Below are positions 26,618-38,901 of a stretch of 64,000 bases of DNA, one piece after another. Position numbers and translations under genes: made by a program. This DNA comes from Sinonovacula constricta (taxonomy: Eukaryota > Mollusca > Bivalvia > Cardiida > Solecurtidae): the NCBI GenBank assembly GCA_007844125.1, contig CM017571.1:2734088-2798087 (forward strand), given 5' to 3'. The notes below the pieces were generated by a model. That model was not told the DNA's origin. It did not search any database and worked only from the letters and a program-made list of their open reading frames with translations. Each line of letters begins with the position of its first letter. Position 1 is the first letter of the stretch.

Positions 26618-26883
26618 TATATTGTGGTTCTGACGTAAAGTTTGTGTGTTGAATAATACAACCAGTTATACTTAGAAAAAGGACAAGTCTATGTTTAAAA
26701 AAGTTCCATTATTAAGAAATATCCTGTAAAAAATTTATTCTTAAGTTAAATTCCATATTAATTCCATTCCAATTTTTTTTTTATCAACTTGGTGACAGTT
26801 GGTCAGATATGCATTTTTAATTTTTTTTATTCAAAACAAAGACTTTGTTGAGTCACAAAATAAGTAATGGAATATAACATACA

Positions 26884-26997
26884 CCAGTGGTTCTACTCAG
26901 ACACAAGTCTGGTGGGGTCTTCCTCCACCAATAATTGACTGGACGTCGTCTAAATGATCGTAATTGTGTCGGTGACAAAAAAACAAAACAAACTTAA
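26884..26997 (+). mobile_element. SINE-B 3' part
   Basis: CCAGTGGTTCTACTCAGACA to GATCGTAATTGTGTCGGTGA and an A-rich tail. Confidence 0.65.
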
Positions 26998-27250
26998 CAG
27001 TAAGCTGTACATCAAAAGACTGTTGCCTTTAAAAATCAAGTGTTGTGATGCTTTTCAACTACTTTCCGTTATTTTAGCTTAACAGTCTGGTAGATCTGCA
27101 CACAGCACGTGTTGTCTTAAAATGTCCATATATAAGTTTTTATATATATAAACAAAAACTGGCTATTTAGCTGCACAATAATCTAACTCCACATAAAGTT
27201 TGGATTGCATAGTTGGAGGGTCAGTTTAAAGTTAGTAGTGTAACAACTAG

Positions 27251-27852
27251 TATGGCTACAGGCTGTCAACTCCTTGGTCTTCCCATTAATATAGAAGGCA
27301 TATAGCAATATTTTTGCAACAAATATATTAGTTTTTGGATAGTTGTGAGGCAAAATATAGGAGTTTCCAACTTAAAATAGTTTCATTTACTGGCACTTAT
27401 ACTAACAATTCTTACCTGTACACTTACTGTTTCTACAATAATCAATGTCCAAAATGTCTACCATAAAAATGAAGGAAATCATTAACTCTGAATAACAGCA
27501 TCACAATCCAGGCAGAAGGCCGCTGCAAAGCACATCACCATCATCTGAATGGTCACCTTAAAGACCTGTGTACCATTGCACTGCCTTGCAAGGTGACCAT
27601 ACAGATGATGAAGAGGCGCAGAGCAGCATTGCCTGAAGAATGGTGATGCTGTTGCAGGCATAGAAATGTTCTTACCTGTAAAAAAAAATAAGCCAAAAGC
27701 AGTATCAAAGACAAATTTACTAAATAATATAGGAATAATTTAAAAAATATAGGAAAATTTAGAAAATATAGGTTTTTCAGAATATAGGATTTTGATCCAA
27801 TATATAGCAGAAATACTGGAATATAGGAATCAGTTGACCGCCTGCGACTATA
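27251..27852. mobile_element. Imperfect inverted-repeat element with central hairpin
   Basis: Left TATGGCTACAGGCTGTCAAC and inverted right TATAGTCGCAGGCGGTCAAC. A central palindrome at 27529-27616 pairs CATCATCTGAATGGTCACCT with AGGTGACCATACAGATGATG. Between the ankyrin and MRPL44 genes. Confidence 0.55.
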
Positions 27853-28194
27853 TAGCCTTAATGAAACCATATTTTAGATATTCAACAGCTTAAATTACAA
27901 TGTATAAAGCTACTGCTTAGCTTTTATGATTTTATCACATACATTTATTTCACCGATATATGTACTGTATATGAACTGTGTACAATATTTTGGCTGGAAA
28001 ATATCAAAGATGTGATAAAATTGAAATATATATTGAATAAAGATGGAGAAACAACATATGTTGACTTCAGTGACGGATTTGGCTGTTTCCGTTTAGTATA
28101 ATGGTACAGTTTTTATTATTTCCCTGAAATGAAAGACTTAAGAAAAAATAATGCAGTAATGAAAAGACAATATTCAGTTATTTCTTTATTTCAC

Positions 28195-28200
28195 ACAGAC
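28195..28200 (-). terminator. Candidate poly(A) signal of MRPL44
   Basis: AATAAA on the minus strand, about 300 bp after the MRPL44 stop. The intervening 28201-28498 is AT-rich 3' UTR with no other feature seen. Confidence 0.45.
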
Positions 28201-28498
28201 ACACACATCCTCTGATTATCATTATACACATATCCATTCCTATTAATCAGCTTTTTACACCTGATCTTATTGATTTAATTTAAATTTCTCTTATTTACGC
28301 ACAGAAATTGTATGTTCTTATGCATGTTATAATGAAATGAATCTTCAGGCTAACTAACACACTCATATTTTCAATTGTGGCAAAATGTCGTCAAAATATT
28401 TTTCAACATTCCTGATGCACAATTACTAATATACTGTAGCTGTCACTCGTGATAACACTAGTTAAATGATATTTTTTGATGATAATTCTTTAAACCAA

Positions 28499-31400
28499 TC
28501 ATGAGGCATCACTAAGCAATTCGCTACCAAGCTTATTTGTTTTCTTAAAGTCTAGCTCCAGGTTCCTAGCAGGGTCTCCCATGACGAGAGGCAAACGTGT
28601 ATCTGTCGTCTTCATGAATGACTTCAGGGCGTCACGGGCGGCCATTTCTTCTGCTATCTCCATGCTCTCTCCTGGGGCTGTGGTTATAAGGAAACAGTAA
28701 AATGTTGCAGTTAAATTGTCTTATGACTGTGTTGAAATGTGATGGGTATGGTACTATGTGAGGAGTGATTAATTTTTTTTTACACACTAGAAAGGGTGTT
28801 ATATTCTCCTAAAGAACCCCCTTCTTGGTGGTATCTGACAGATTCACCATATTTTAAATGTGATTTCAGACAGTTTGGTCTTAAAAAAATTTCTCAACCA
28901 AATACATCATCGTTACCTGAAAAGGTCCTGCAAAATGCAGTTCATTGATGCCCTAGATGTGTGTGAACAGTTAAGTATAAATCACTACTCGCCTTTGCAA
29001 ACAGGTGTTTTCTATTCAAGCCATGATGAATAGATAGCTGTGACCATTTACTTTAGCAATTATGCTATACAGTCATCCGGGTAATCCACTCTTGACATTG
29101 ATATCTATTTTTTGCAGAGACCATTATCATGCTTTACATAGAGTTTGATATAATGAACATTTAGAGTGTGTGGTTTTTATTTGCAATTATTGCTGCTTAA
29201 CAATACAGTTCAAACTGTATTTATTAAGACTTAAATAATGGTTTATGCAAAAATTATGCCCGAATTGCCCAATATTAAATTTAGATTTTGTTATATGACT
29301 GATATTGGCAAAGCGTTGGATAACACATTTAAATGGAAGGATTGTACTGGTTACCTATATCTTCCTTGTGGGTAGGCATATTCATATACAGTTAGTTAAT
29401 ATTTTTGTAAGAAATATTCTAATTTCATATTTAGTTTGTTTAATTTCATCATAAAATTCGAGCATTTCTACTCATTCTTATCTGATTCAACAACATACAT
29501 GTGTTTTTAGCATTTTGCAGTTTAAGGTAATCACAAGAGTTAAAACATGGAGGAGAAAAAAAAATCTACAATGACTTTATAAGGGAGCTAACACAATGTA
29601 ATTTGTATGGAGTAACATCCCTTTGTAAATGAAAAGAGTTGAACACATGATGACCTATTAAACCCAACATACGAATTAACAAACTTGCCATCACAGAAAG
29701 ATCAGCACCATATCTACTCAAAATGAACAATTTTAACAAATGTTTCAGTATCACTTAGTATGTTGGCCTGGGTTTTGACTTAACTAAACTTAAATTTTAG
29801 ATCAGAAATAGCAAATGCGAATTTAAAAGGGATAATATTTCTTTTTCGATCATATTTCTTTTTCAAAATCTTTTTATTTCTTATCTTAACCATATAATGC
29901 AGGCTGGCCTGTCTTGTGCCAGTGGTTCTACCCTAGACATTTGTCTTGGGGTCTTTTTTTTACCAATAAGAGCTGAATTGGACCAACATGATCATGGCAG
30001 TGTATCTAAAATTTCTAAGCCAAGACACAACACTTACTGTAATTTGTTTAAATGTGACAATTTTATATAGCAACAAACTATCAACAATAAGGTATGAATA
30101 AAATTAACTGAACAACTATCATTTTTCGGTGAAACATTTACCATACTTTCCTAATCTTTAAATCAGGAAAAGGGTTTTACCTCTCCCAATCAACTTCTTG
30201 TTGCTGTATATCCCTACATGGTACAGGGGTGTAAGTGTGTTGGTGGCTGATTTCCATAGCAACCGAGCCTCAGGTTCAGCTTGACCTTTGATCTTTAACT
30301 GGGCAGCCAAGAGACCCATGGGATTGGCAACATGCCAAATATCGTTGATATCCTTGCCAACCAGTTCCGCAACAATAAAATCCAAGACAAACATATGGGC
30401 ACGCTTCTCTCCCTACATGTATAAAATAAAACATTCGGAAAAAAAATTAGTGAAGTTATAGAATGGTTTAAAACACAGGTCTCCTAAAGTCTTCATAAAT
30501 GTACGTGATTCAACTAATTATTAAAATGTGGATTTTTTTTCCTTTTTTTTTGATGTAATAAATTGTGCAGCACATTCAAAGGTCAGGACACAAGAACTAA
30601 AAGTTATATCTTAATGTAATTAAACCTGGTTGCATATTCTTTCTTTGATTCAAATGCTTATAAAGTGGTATCCGGCAGTTTGTCTTCATCAAATACATGT
30701 ATTGGGGGAATTGTGCCATCATTTCAGCAAAAAGTCAAATTCAAGTCAAACTAAAGATGATTTTGATCACTGTCTTAATTGTAATTGTAAGTAGAAATTG
30801 TGAAATAAATCACTCTACATGCCCATTCTTTCATAAACTGTAAATGAGCAGAATTGTGATTTTTGCTAAAAATAGATATCAATGTTGGAGCGGATTACCG
30901 GAATGATTATATAAAGTTACAGGTCACTTGGTTTTCTTAGTTTAAAAATAGCTAACTGTGCAGCATGGCTTAGATAGGAAATACCTATTTGTAATGTGTT
31001 GTAATGCTTCACTTTTCACATAGATGTATGACTTCAATTATCAGCATTTTTCCAGATCATTTCAGGCAACAATAATTTATTTGGTTCTTTGAGAGAAAAA
31101 AATCTGGTCCAAACTGTCGGATACCACCTTTAAGATTTATATATTTGCACATCTAGGCAAACACCCTTCAGACATCAATGTACTTAAAGTATGACAATAC
31201 CTGGGACTCATACAGTGCTCCAATCACAGCCATTAATGTGTCGACATAGTCTTGTTGAACGGGTGGGTAAGACTGAAACACACAAAAATGTACATAGATG
31301 CTGCAAAACTAGATTAGAAAGGTACTGTATCCAAGGAAATATCTTGAAATTGAAATTTAACCAAATAATAAAAAAAAACATTTAATAAATGCATGATTAA

Positions 31401-34400
31401 TTTTATTCATCACATAACCTACCCCGTGAGCGTGATGTTACACTCATGCGTTTTTTTTGGTAACAATAGTTATCGTAACGTGACGTCATTAAGTATGTGC
31501 AGCGTATATGCCATTTCCTGATCACTTTGTTGTTTTTGTTTTATGCATTTTGGTGGACAATGTCATTTTAATTAATAAAAAAATAATGTTTTAGTCATGT
31601 TATTCAAAAATCTGCTTTATGGAAAATGGTCGAGTGTAACTCTTTTTTTGTGCGGATACTCCCAAACCAAATTACACATGTCAAGGCCGAATGCTCATAC
31701 TATAAAAAGATGATGCAATGTTAACGAAAGACAGCTGATGCTTTAGTCATGTGATAAATAGAGTCTAATATTTGTGTTCATTAGATATTGGAAATATTAA
31801 ATTTGTTGTCTAAAATAATATGAAACTCGGCAGAGCCTCTTTTCGTATCATTTCATCCAACTCGTTTAATAGTTTCTGTATCTAATGAACACTCATATCA
31901 GATCCTCTTTTTAACAATAAGGTCTACATATATATAAATTAGTACTCACTGCTGATTGGATGAGTTCTTTTAAACCCAGCTGAGAGCCGACATGGTATAG
32001 GGTGTCAACAGATAGAAGGTAATCATGGATCGCACTGTCAATAAACATCAAAAATAAAAAAATTATAATGTTCATAAAATGGATAATACAAGATTGTAAA
32101 AAAACAACAAGAAAGGATAAATGTATTGAAAATAAACATTGTCAGACAAATAAGTACTTTGAAGGTGATATATATTATTATAATAAAGAATTATAAAAGG
32201 CTTCTGGGTGTCAAAATCAGACTAATAGTTAATGAAAGGAAAATATAAAAATATAATAAATGATTAAATCAACAAACATCAGGAAGCAAATCACAGTGTG
32301 TGCAAGTGTAAGAACTGCCTATGACAGGAAATTCATTATTTTGAGTATATTCAAAAACAGTTAAATAGGTAAGCATGTCTGAAACTACTTTAATATATAG
32401 GGTCAAGCATTTTGTCCGTAACTCACCAAATGCCTTCCTCAAACATCTCAGGAAAGGAAAATCTAAGATAGGCTTTAATGAATCTACTGGCCTCTTTCTT
32501 GCCTGAAGTAAAAGAAATATTATTAATTACCTATTTCACTGTAAGTGTTGTATTGCATTTCCATGGTAACCCTCTTGAACAAAGTTTTTAGAATATCACT
32601 TTAGGAAAACAGGACCAATAAAAGAATTCATGGCCAAAAATATAAAAGAGGGTCAACAGGGAATCAAGCAATTTAATTGGCTGATGCAAAAAGGGCCAAT
32701 TAAAAAGAAGCAAACAAGTGTGGAAATTTAGCTATTTGATTAGTCAATGCAGTCATAGTACATGTTTTTAATTTTGAAACATCAACCAGTTTTTATTGAT
32801 TTTCTTGGAATCAGTTTTAAGGCCTAAAAAAAGAGGTTTGTTTCCGGTTACCCAACCGACCGTATATTTTACACGCAGAGTAAAAAGTTCTTATGTAAAA
32901 AAAATTGACATATGGATTTTTCGTCTGAATTTAGCTTGTTCCATTGTAATTTTACAATGCGATATTTCTTATGCACCATGGCGGGAAATAGTCTGTATCA
33001 ACTGGACGATTGGTTCAATGTCATATTGATAGGATGTATACGTCTTAATGATAAGAGACCATCAGTGCGACATGGTGCGGAGTTGAATTGTACTGTATAA
33101 ACATTGCTGTCTTGATGTAGCAAAATGACAAGCTTGCTGATCGCAGTCTGTTTGGAAAAGTATATTTCCTGGTACAAAGTATTTTCTCTGTAAATACATG
33201 GTTAGTCTCTTACAAACATTTTTCTTGGTGAATTGAAAGTCACTTCTGATACCAACTTCTGGAATGGTGATTTTATTAAAGGTTCTTTAAGTTACGCTAC
33301 TCTAAATATACCAAGTAAATAGTAAAATATTAAAGCATAGGACAGGAACATACAAATTGGTCACGTCAACTGGTAATTGTTTGTGAAAAAAAAAAACTAC
33401 CTACAGACCCATATTTTTCTAGGCATGTAACCAGAAGCAAACCTCTTTTTTTGTCGGCCTTAGCATATTTTGAATACATATATTTTCAGCTTATAATCAT
33501 AGACCAAAGGCTAAACCAGTGCATGGTAAGTTGGGCAGATTCTACCAAAGACAGGAGTGATAATTGTCTTTGCTTTGCTTGTTTGTTAATTGTTTGGTGG
33601 ATTTATTGTCCCACCAACAGTATTTCAGTTATCTGGAGACGGTGTCCACTTTCGGGTTCGATACCGGTGCCTCTCTTACCAGGAGCTGATGCTCATTGCT
33701 TTGCAAAAGGTATAAAATGGCATATGCATGAGCGAAAGGGTTAATCTCAACAATCACAAAATTACCTGTTTACTGAAATCTCATTACCTGTATCAGCCAA
33801 TTGTTTGTTATCGTCAAAGTCTACACTTGTGTCCAGCCCCAATGCCTTCTGCTTTTCTTGCTCAGACTGCTTATAAGACCTGCACAAATGTACAGAAAAA
33901 AAAAGTTAAATAGCAACAACGCTGGTTAATTCTGTTATGATCAATGACTAGAATAGACTCAAATAACGGAATCAGTATATTGCTAAGAGAACTGGACTCC
34001 TTTATATTTTTTAATCTTTAACGGTGAACAGCATTTGAAAAAAATATGTTTACACAAATGTATAAAGTTGTATAAGGTAGTATAAATATAGATTTTTTCA
34101 GCCCAAACAAAATCTCAGGCAGGTCTAGTCAGGCTTTAAACTCATGACCTCCAGCTTCTGAGTGTTTAACAAGCAATGACTACTTTCTGCACCAACAGGG
34201 GCAATAAATTCTTGATATGTTAACAAACCAATTGCTTTTCCTGCAATGGACCTTTTCATGATGAATATCAGCTAGAGCTTATGAATACAACTGATTTACT
34301 TCTGATCGATAAGAAGATGCCAGCCTCTTCAACCAATCAAACTTGAAGGGAAACAAAGATGGCCGCACCAATGCAGAAGTCAAATAAATAAAGGAATCTA

Positions 34401-37400
34401 GGTCAACTTAGCATTTATGTTGATGAGTAAATGTGCGCACTGAACAGTGTGGGGAAATCAGGTAAATCCATGCTAGGCTGTTGCTACAGTCAGACCAATC
34501 ACAAATATGTAAGGATAGTGCCGATGTTAATCTCAATGGGGGATCATGTGATATTCCAGTAAAAAAAGCCGTTTTAAGATCAGTGTAGGAATCAGCGTTG
34601 GAATTGCTGCCACATGTATTTGCCATCATTTTCATTCCAAAACTGATTGTAGAAAAAATATCACGTGACTTAGTTCCATGCGACTGAAATTCAGAGTTGT
34701 TTTATGAAATTCACCAAGCAGCCAGTGACAAGGTCAATATAGAAATACCTCTGTCTGAAGGCTGTTCTGAGCAAGTCCTCCTGGAATTCTTCCCCAAACC
34801 TCTGACCAAATGCATACAGCTCGGCATCATGACTCCTAAAGACAAAAATAAATAAATATGCACTTACATGCTTGATATTCATAATGATCTCAATTGTTAT
34901 AAATTATATAAAATCAACACTGCATTAGTGGTAAAGTATTCAAACACAAAATCAATTTTTTTATAATTAAATTGTTTGAAATCACCTTTTTTATTTTTTT
35001 CATCAAGATAGCTAAAAAGGGAACTTAAATTATTTAAGAGGCATTATAATCAAACAATAAACAGCAAATTGTTAAACATATGCAATAAAACTGCTAAAAT
35101 CCTTAAATCTTTTTTTATCAGAGCTACAGCAAGAGTGGAAATCAGTTTAATTACAATTAAAATAATCCATGATTTGTTTGTTTGTTTGCTGGATTTATCA
35201 TCCCACCAACAGTATTTCAGTTATCTGGAGACGTTGTCCACTTGAAGCAGACTTGAAGTAGATGCCTTCACTGTGTATAGCATGCCATGAACACCTGGCA
35301 TGATACCACATCCAGTCACATTATCCTGACACTGGGCCAACCAGTCATGGAACTACCCTTATATTTGCTTGAGCATTAGCAAGGGAGCTATACCACTACC
35401 ATTTTTTACAACTTTGGTATGTCTCAGTCTGGGTTTGAACACGGGGCCTCCCATACCTGGAGCCAACGCTCTACGATTGCACTACCAGGCCCAGTTATCC
35501 ATGATTTATTACAAAATAAACAGAGTAGATCTTAGGCAGAAAATATGATACAGAAAGGTAAACAGTTTAAAGCGAATGTAACAAAACAATCATATGTAAG
35601 ATTAAAGGTGGTATCCGACAGTTTGGACCAAAAATAACTTATTTTATTATTAGTAACATCATAGTAAATCATCGTTTTCTAAGCATATCTCGCAAAATGG
35701 TGTTTATCGATGGCCTTTACATGTCTGGAAAGTAAATCATAATGCCACAATCGTCATTACAAACATGTATTTCCTATCTGAGCCATGTTGCACAGTTAGT
35801 TATTCTTTTAAACCAAGAAAAGCTCATCCATGTCATCTGCTATGATGTTTGATGTCTATTTTTAGCAGGAATCCCAATTATTCTTATTTATAAATGTGAA
35901 ACGAATTAATATTTTAAGTGTTGATTAACGAGTTTCATTAAGATTCTGTTGAAAACCATCAAAACTTAGACTAAAGTATGATTTTGTCTGCAGAAATTAT
36001 GCACAAATACCCCAAATAGAGGTCGGATATTGTTACATATAATAGATATCTGCAAACTGTCAGACACCACCTTTAATACATTAAGAAATAGTTTCAATTC
36101 AACTTGTATTACATGTACTCAAATGACTTAATTGGGTAACTGGTATTTGGATAATTATGTATTTAAAATACCGGTACTCCTTCTGACATTGAACTCTGAA
36201 ACATTAATATGCACCCTTTTAAATTTATAATATTGAATCAATAGCTTTCAAGGTCAGTGTATTGCCAAGGACTTATGAAACTAGTGGATAATGTCCTGTC
36301 AAGTATAAAAAGGTAGGGAGATTTTAAAAATCAAGGGAACAAGGAAAATTTAAGCTTCTTAACAATGAATCCAGTTCCTTCAGCCTTAACAAGGTCACAG
36401 TTCTGCGACTAATTTTAACTAAACTTATAAACAATTAAACTTTAACAAACTTTCAGTCAATGGTTTATTGCCAAAATAGATTAAAATTGTTCTACATTTT
36501 TCGCGACCAGCGAAACCATTTTGTTTGCAGACGATCAGCAATGAACCTAGGCGGTTGTATCAATCAATACCATTGGCCGAGAGCTACAATCCCTTATTGA
36601 CTGCTAGCAAACAAGACAAAGAAGATCGATGTTACATGCCTCATATCCGGCTGCTTTGGGCTGAATACACTATTTATTAATTTCGTCCCTGGTAAATTTG
36701 TTCACAACATGCGTCTCACCAGTTTGTGCCTTTTTTATGAGATTTATCATATAAATGTTAAATATTTTTTCTAGTCATAATAATTAATTTATCTCTTATG
36801 TAAATTGTTTTTGTTTTATTTTATATTTTCACTATTTATAAAATGTTTGATGAACTTTACATTGTTGTTACTGTGGTATAGTAGTATTTATTATGTTTAT
36901 ACAGGTGTTTGCAGATTTGTTGTTTATCTTGTTTACTAGTAAACAATAATACTTTTTTTTATCAGTCAGCAAAGTGACAAACCAAACAGTAAACAGCCTA
37001 TCTTATAGAGCAAATGCTGAATCTCAAATTGAAGAGTATCAAAATTAGAGTTAAAATGCTTTCAAACTGGGAGTTGAGTGTTTGAATCCTATTATGGGCA
37101 TGAATGGTCTACTTTCTACTTTTTCACTTTGACAATTATTTCTGCATAACTCTACTAGATAAACAAGGAAGTATGTGTAGTTTTAAATTTTATTTTTGTA
37201 AATGTATTTTAATTGTATGATTTGGGCTAAATTTTATTACAAATTCATTACTTGGTATATTCAAAGTCTAAAAAAAAAATATCAAAGCCATTTTAAGAAG
37301 TTATTTATTTTTATTATGCAGCATCAACCAAAATACTTTATAGAATTGTTTTGCAACTCTAAAATAAACTGTGTGGCTATCAAGAGCTCAGTGCTTTTTG

Positions 37401-38901
37401 CAATAAAGTACAGAAAGCAGAAAAAATGGGAAAATCAGTCTTAAATGTGCAGGGTATGTAAACAATTAATTACCGTACTTTCTCACTTATAAGATGGGGA
37501 TTTTTCCTTTAAATTTCATGTTCAAAGTGTGGGGCTCGTCTTATAGGCGGGGTCTAGCGACCTGGCAAAAAGTTTTCATGTTGTTTTAGGGCGAAAACAT
37601 ATCACATAAACTTGTTAGCAGTTATGCAATGACCCAACGTGCCGCCTATAACTCACCTTTATTGAACTTTGAATTCTGTCGATCAACGATTTACATACAT
37701 TTCCCTTAGTTCTGCTAAACACAGCTTATTATCCGTCAGTAAACACTGAAACAAACTTCAGTGTGCTAAATACACCAAGCTGTAATTTACTTGGCGTTTC
37801 TGTGTAGACTTGCCTCATTACACAGGTCAAGTCACTGACACTGAGATAAGCTGTTGTCAAGGTGATATCGATCAGAGCAGTTTGACAGTGAGGGAGTGAA
37901 CGATGTGTTTTTATAAGCAGCTGCCAATTACATTTCTCCATGAAATAATTGATTGGTGGCATGTACACAAGGACAGTGCACTGTTCCCCCGATATATCGT
38001 GTACTGTCATACCAGACTTGGTGACGTAGATCAAAGAAATTAATTTATGCTGCCACGAGCTACAGGATAGCAGTGCAACTGAGACTAGATACATCCTGCG
38101 ACGTGTGAAAAATACAGTCAATGTTTACCAATTAACCCTTTTGTTGAGACAGCATGACTGGTCGACGCTCCTGTTCATTTTTTCGCCTCGTCTTATAAGC
38201 GGGTCGAAGCAGAAACCGGCAATTTCACAGGTGAAGTAGGGGGGTCGTCTTATTAGCGAATATTCTTATAAGTGAGTAAGTACAGTACATATTTGAGATA
38301 GTTTGAATGAATGATTTTTTATCTAGATTTACATGAAAGTTTGGTTTCAATTCTGAAAATGCCAACCTCAGACAAAGAATTGGCAGGTATAACTATTCTA
38401 AATTCAGAAGCAACTATGCAACCTTACCAGCAACCATAGGCTGAAGGATGTCTCTCAGGCTCAGGCCCCAATTTTACTCGACGGCGATACAATTCCTTCA
38501 GGTATTTTACTTTCCTTCGTGAACCAGTGTGTTCATGGAGTGCCCTTACATAACCTGACAAAAAGTGAAATAATTTTAAGAGCAATAAAACCAACTATGC
38601 ATGCTAGATAAATACTGTAAGACTTTGTGATATATATACATTCAGGTTTGTTGCCAATGTGTCCAGGGACTGCTCCTATCCGGACACTGTATCATTTGCT
38701 CAATGATGTTAAGATTACCAAATAGCCGATGTATTATTTTAACAAAAATAAAGGATGATTGTGATGTTCTCGATTTTACTTACAAAATGAATTCTGTGTT
38801 TGAATGTTTTGAGCAACAATTGGAATGCAAGAAGGCCTGATTAAAGCTTGAATGACATTTTTCATGCAGAATACACGACGAACACAGATGGAGGTCGCCA
38901 T
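28499..38901 (-). CDS. MRPL44: Mitochondrial large-subunit ribosomal protein L44 (mL44)
   Basis: Nine exons on the minus strand, in transcript order: 38901-38784, 38554-38428, 34835-34749, 33879-33788, 32502-32427, 32034-31950, 31272-31201, 30412-30181, 28677-28499. Every splice junction is GT-AG and keeps frame. The total is 1068 nt, 355 aa plus TGA (human MRPL44 is 332 aa). Residues 1-40 are Arg/Ser/Ile-rich with few acids, like a mitochondrial targeting peptide. The middle is an RNase III-like fold without the catalytic signature: AELYAFGQRFGEEF, DLLRTAFRQRSYKQSEQEKQ, then AVIGALYESQGEKRAHMFVL. The C-terminal part is the double-stranded RNA-binding-like domain: INDIWHVANPMGLLAAQLK, LYHVGIYSNKKLIGRG, EIAEEMAARDALKSF. 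The order and wording match MRPL44, a structural protein of the large mitoribosomal subunit needed for its assembly. The start ATG lies in AAGATGGCG. The introns contain a SINE, two TTAA-type elements, a TA-type element and other inverted repeats. Confidence 0.93.
28826..29327. mobile_element. TTAA-type inverted-repeat element, copy 3 (old)
   Basis: Degenerate ends: TTGGTGGTATCTGACAG on the left, GGATAACACA before TTTAA on the right. The internal order matches the other copies. In the last MRPL44 intron. Confidence 0.6.
30664..31129. mobile_element. TTAA-type inverted-repeat element, copy 4
   Basis: AGTGGTATCCGGCAGTTTG at the left; CAAACTGTCGGATACCACCT then TTAA at the right. In an MRPL44 intron. 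Confidence 0.8.
31408..31914 (+). repeat. Dispersed repeat with terminal hairpin, copy 2
   Basis: Same orientation and order as 18975-19511: CACATAACCTACC, ACTCATGCGTTTTTTTTGGT, GTGACGTCATTAAGTATGTG, and the weaker terminal hairpin TCATTAGATATTGGAAATAT/GTATCTAATGA. In an MRPL44 intron. Confidence 0.8.
32821..33459. mobile_element. Inverted-repeat element GGCC...AAAAAAAGAGGTTTG
   Basis: The left end GGCCTAAAAAAAGAGGTTTG and the inverted right end GGCCGACAAAAAAAGAGGTT continue into GTTTCCGGTTAC/GCTTCTGGTTAC. Flanks are TTAA and TTAG. 639 bp, non-coding, in an MRPL44 intron. Confidence 0.78.
33590..33712 (-). mobile_element. SINE-A copy 6 (tail and head only)
   Basis: Reverse strand: tail GTCCCACCAACAGTATTTCA joined to a short CGGGTTCGATACCGG/GGAGCTGATGCTC head remnant; the middle is deleted. 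Confidence 0.7.
35175..35494 (-). mobile_element. SINE-A copy 7 (full length, reverse)
   Basis: Starts with the inverted tail ATCATCCCACCAACAGTATT and ends with the inverted head GCACTACCAGGCCC. In an MRPL44 intron, in that gene's sense direction. Confidence 0.9.
35606..36072. mobile_element. TTAA-type inverted-repeat element, copy 5 (clean ends)
   Basis: TTAA on both sides; left end AGGTGGTATCCGACAGTTTG, right end CAAACTGTCAGACACCACCT; 467 bp, non-coding. In an MRPL44 intron. Best-preserved edges with copy 8. Confidence 0.88.
36073..37472. other. MRPL44 intron, no feature seen
   Basis: AT-rich intron sequence. A slightly GC-richer stretch at about 36500-36680 (GCGACCAGCGAAACC...) has no recognised content. 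Confidence 0.4.
37473..38285. mobile_element. TA-flanked inverted-repeat element in MRPL44 intron
   Basis: Termini CCGTACTTTCTCACTTATAA and, inverted, CTGTACTTACTCACTTATAA, with TA on both sides. 813 bp. Sub-terminal GTCTTATAGGCGG/GTCTTATAAGCGGG motifs. A 130-codon minus-strand frame inside (37729-38121) shows no domain I recognise. Probably a Tc1/mariner/pogo-type derivative. Confidence 0.75.

Noticed and set aside
37729..38121. 130-codon minus-strand frame as a gene
   Set aside because: It lies wholly inside a TA-flanked inverted-repeat element and shows no recognisable domain.
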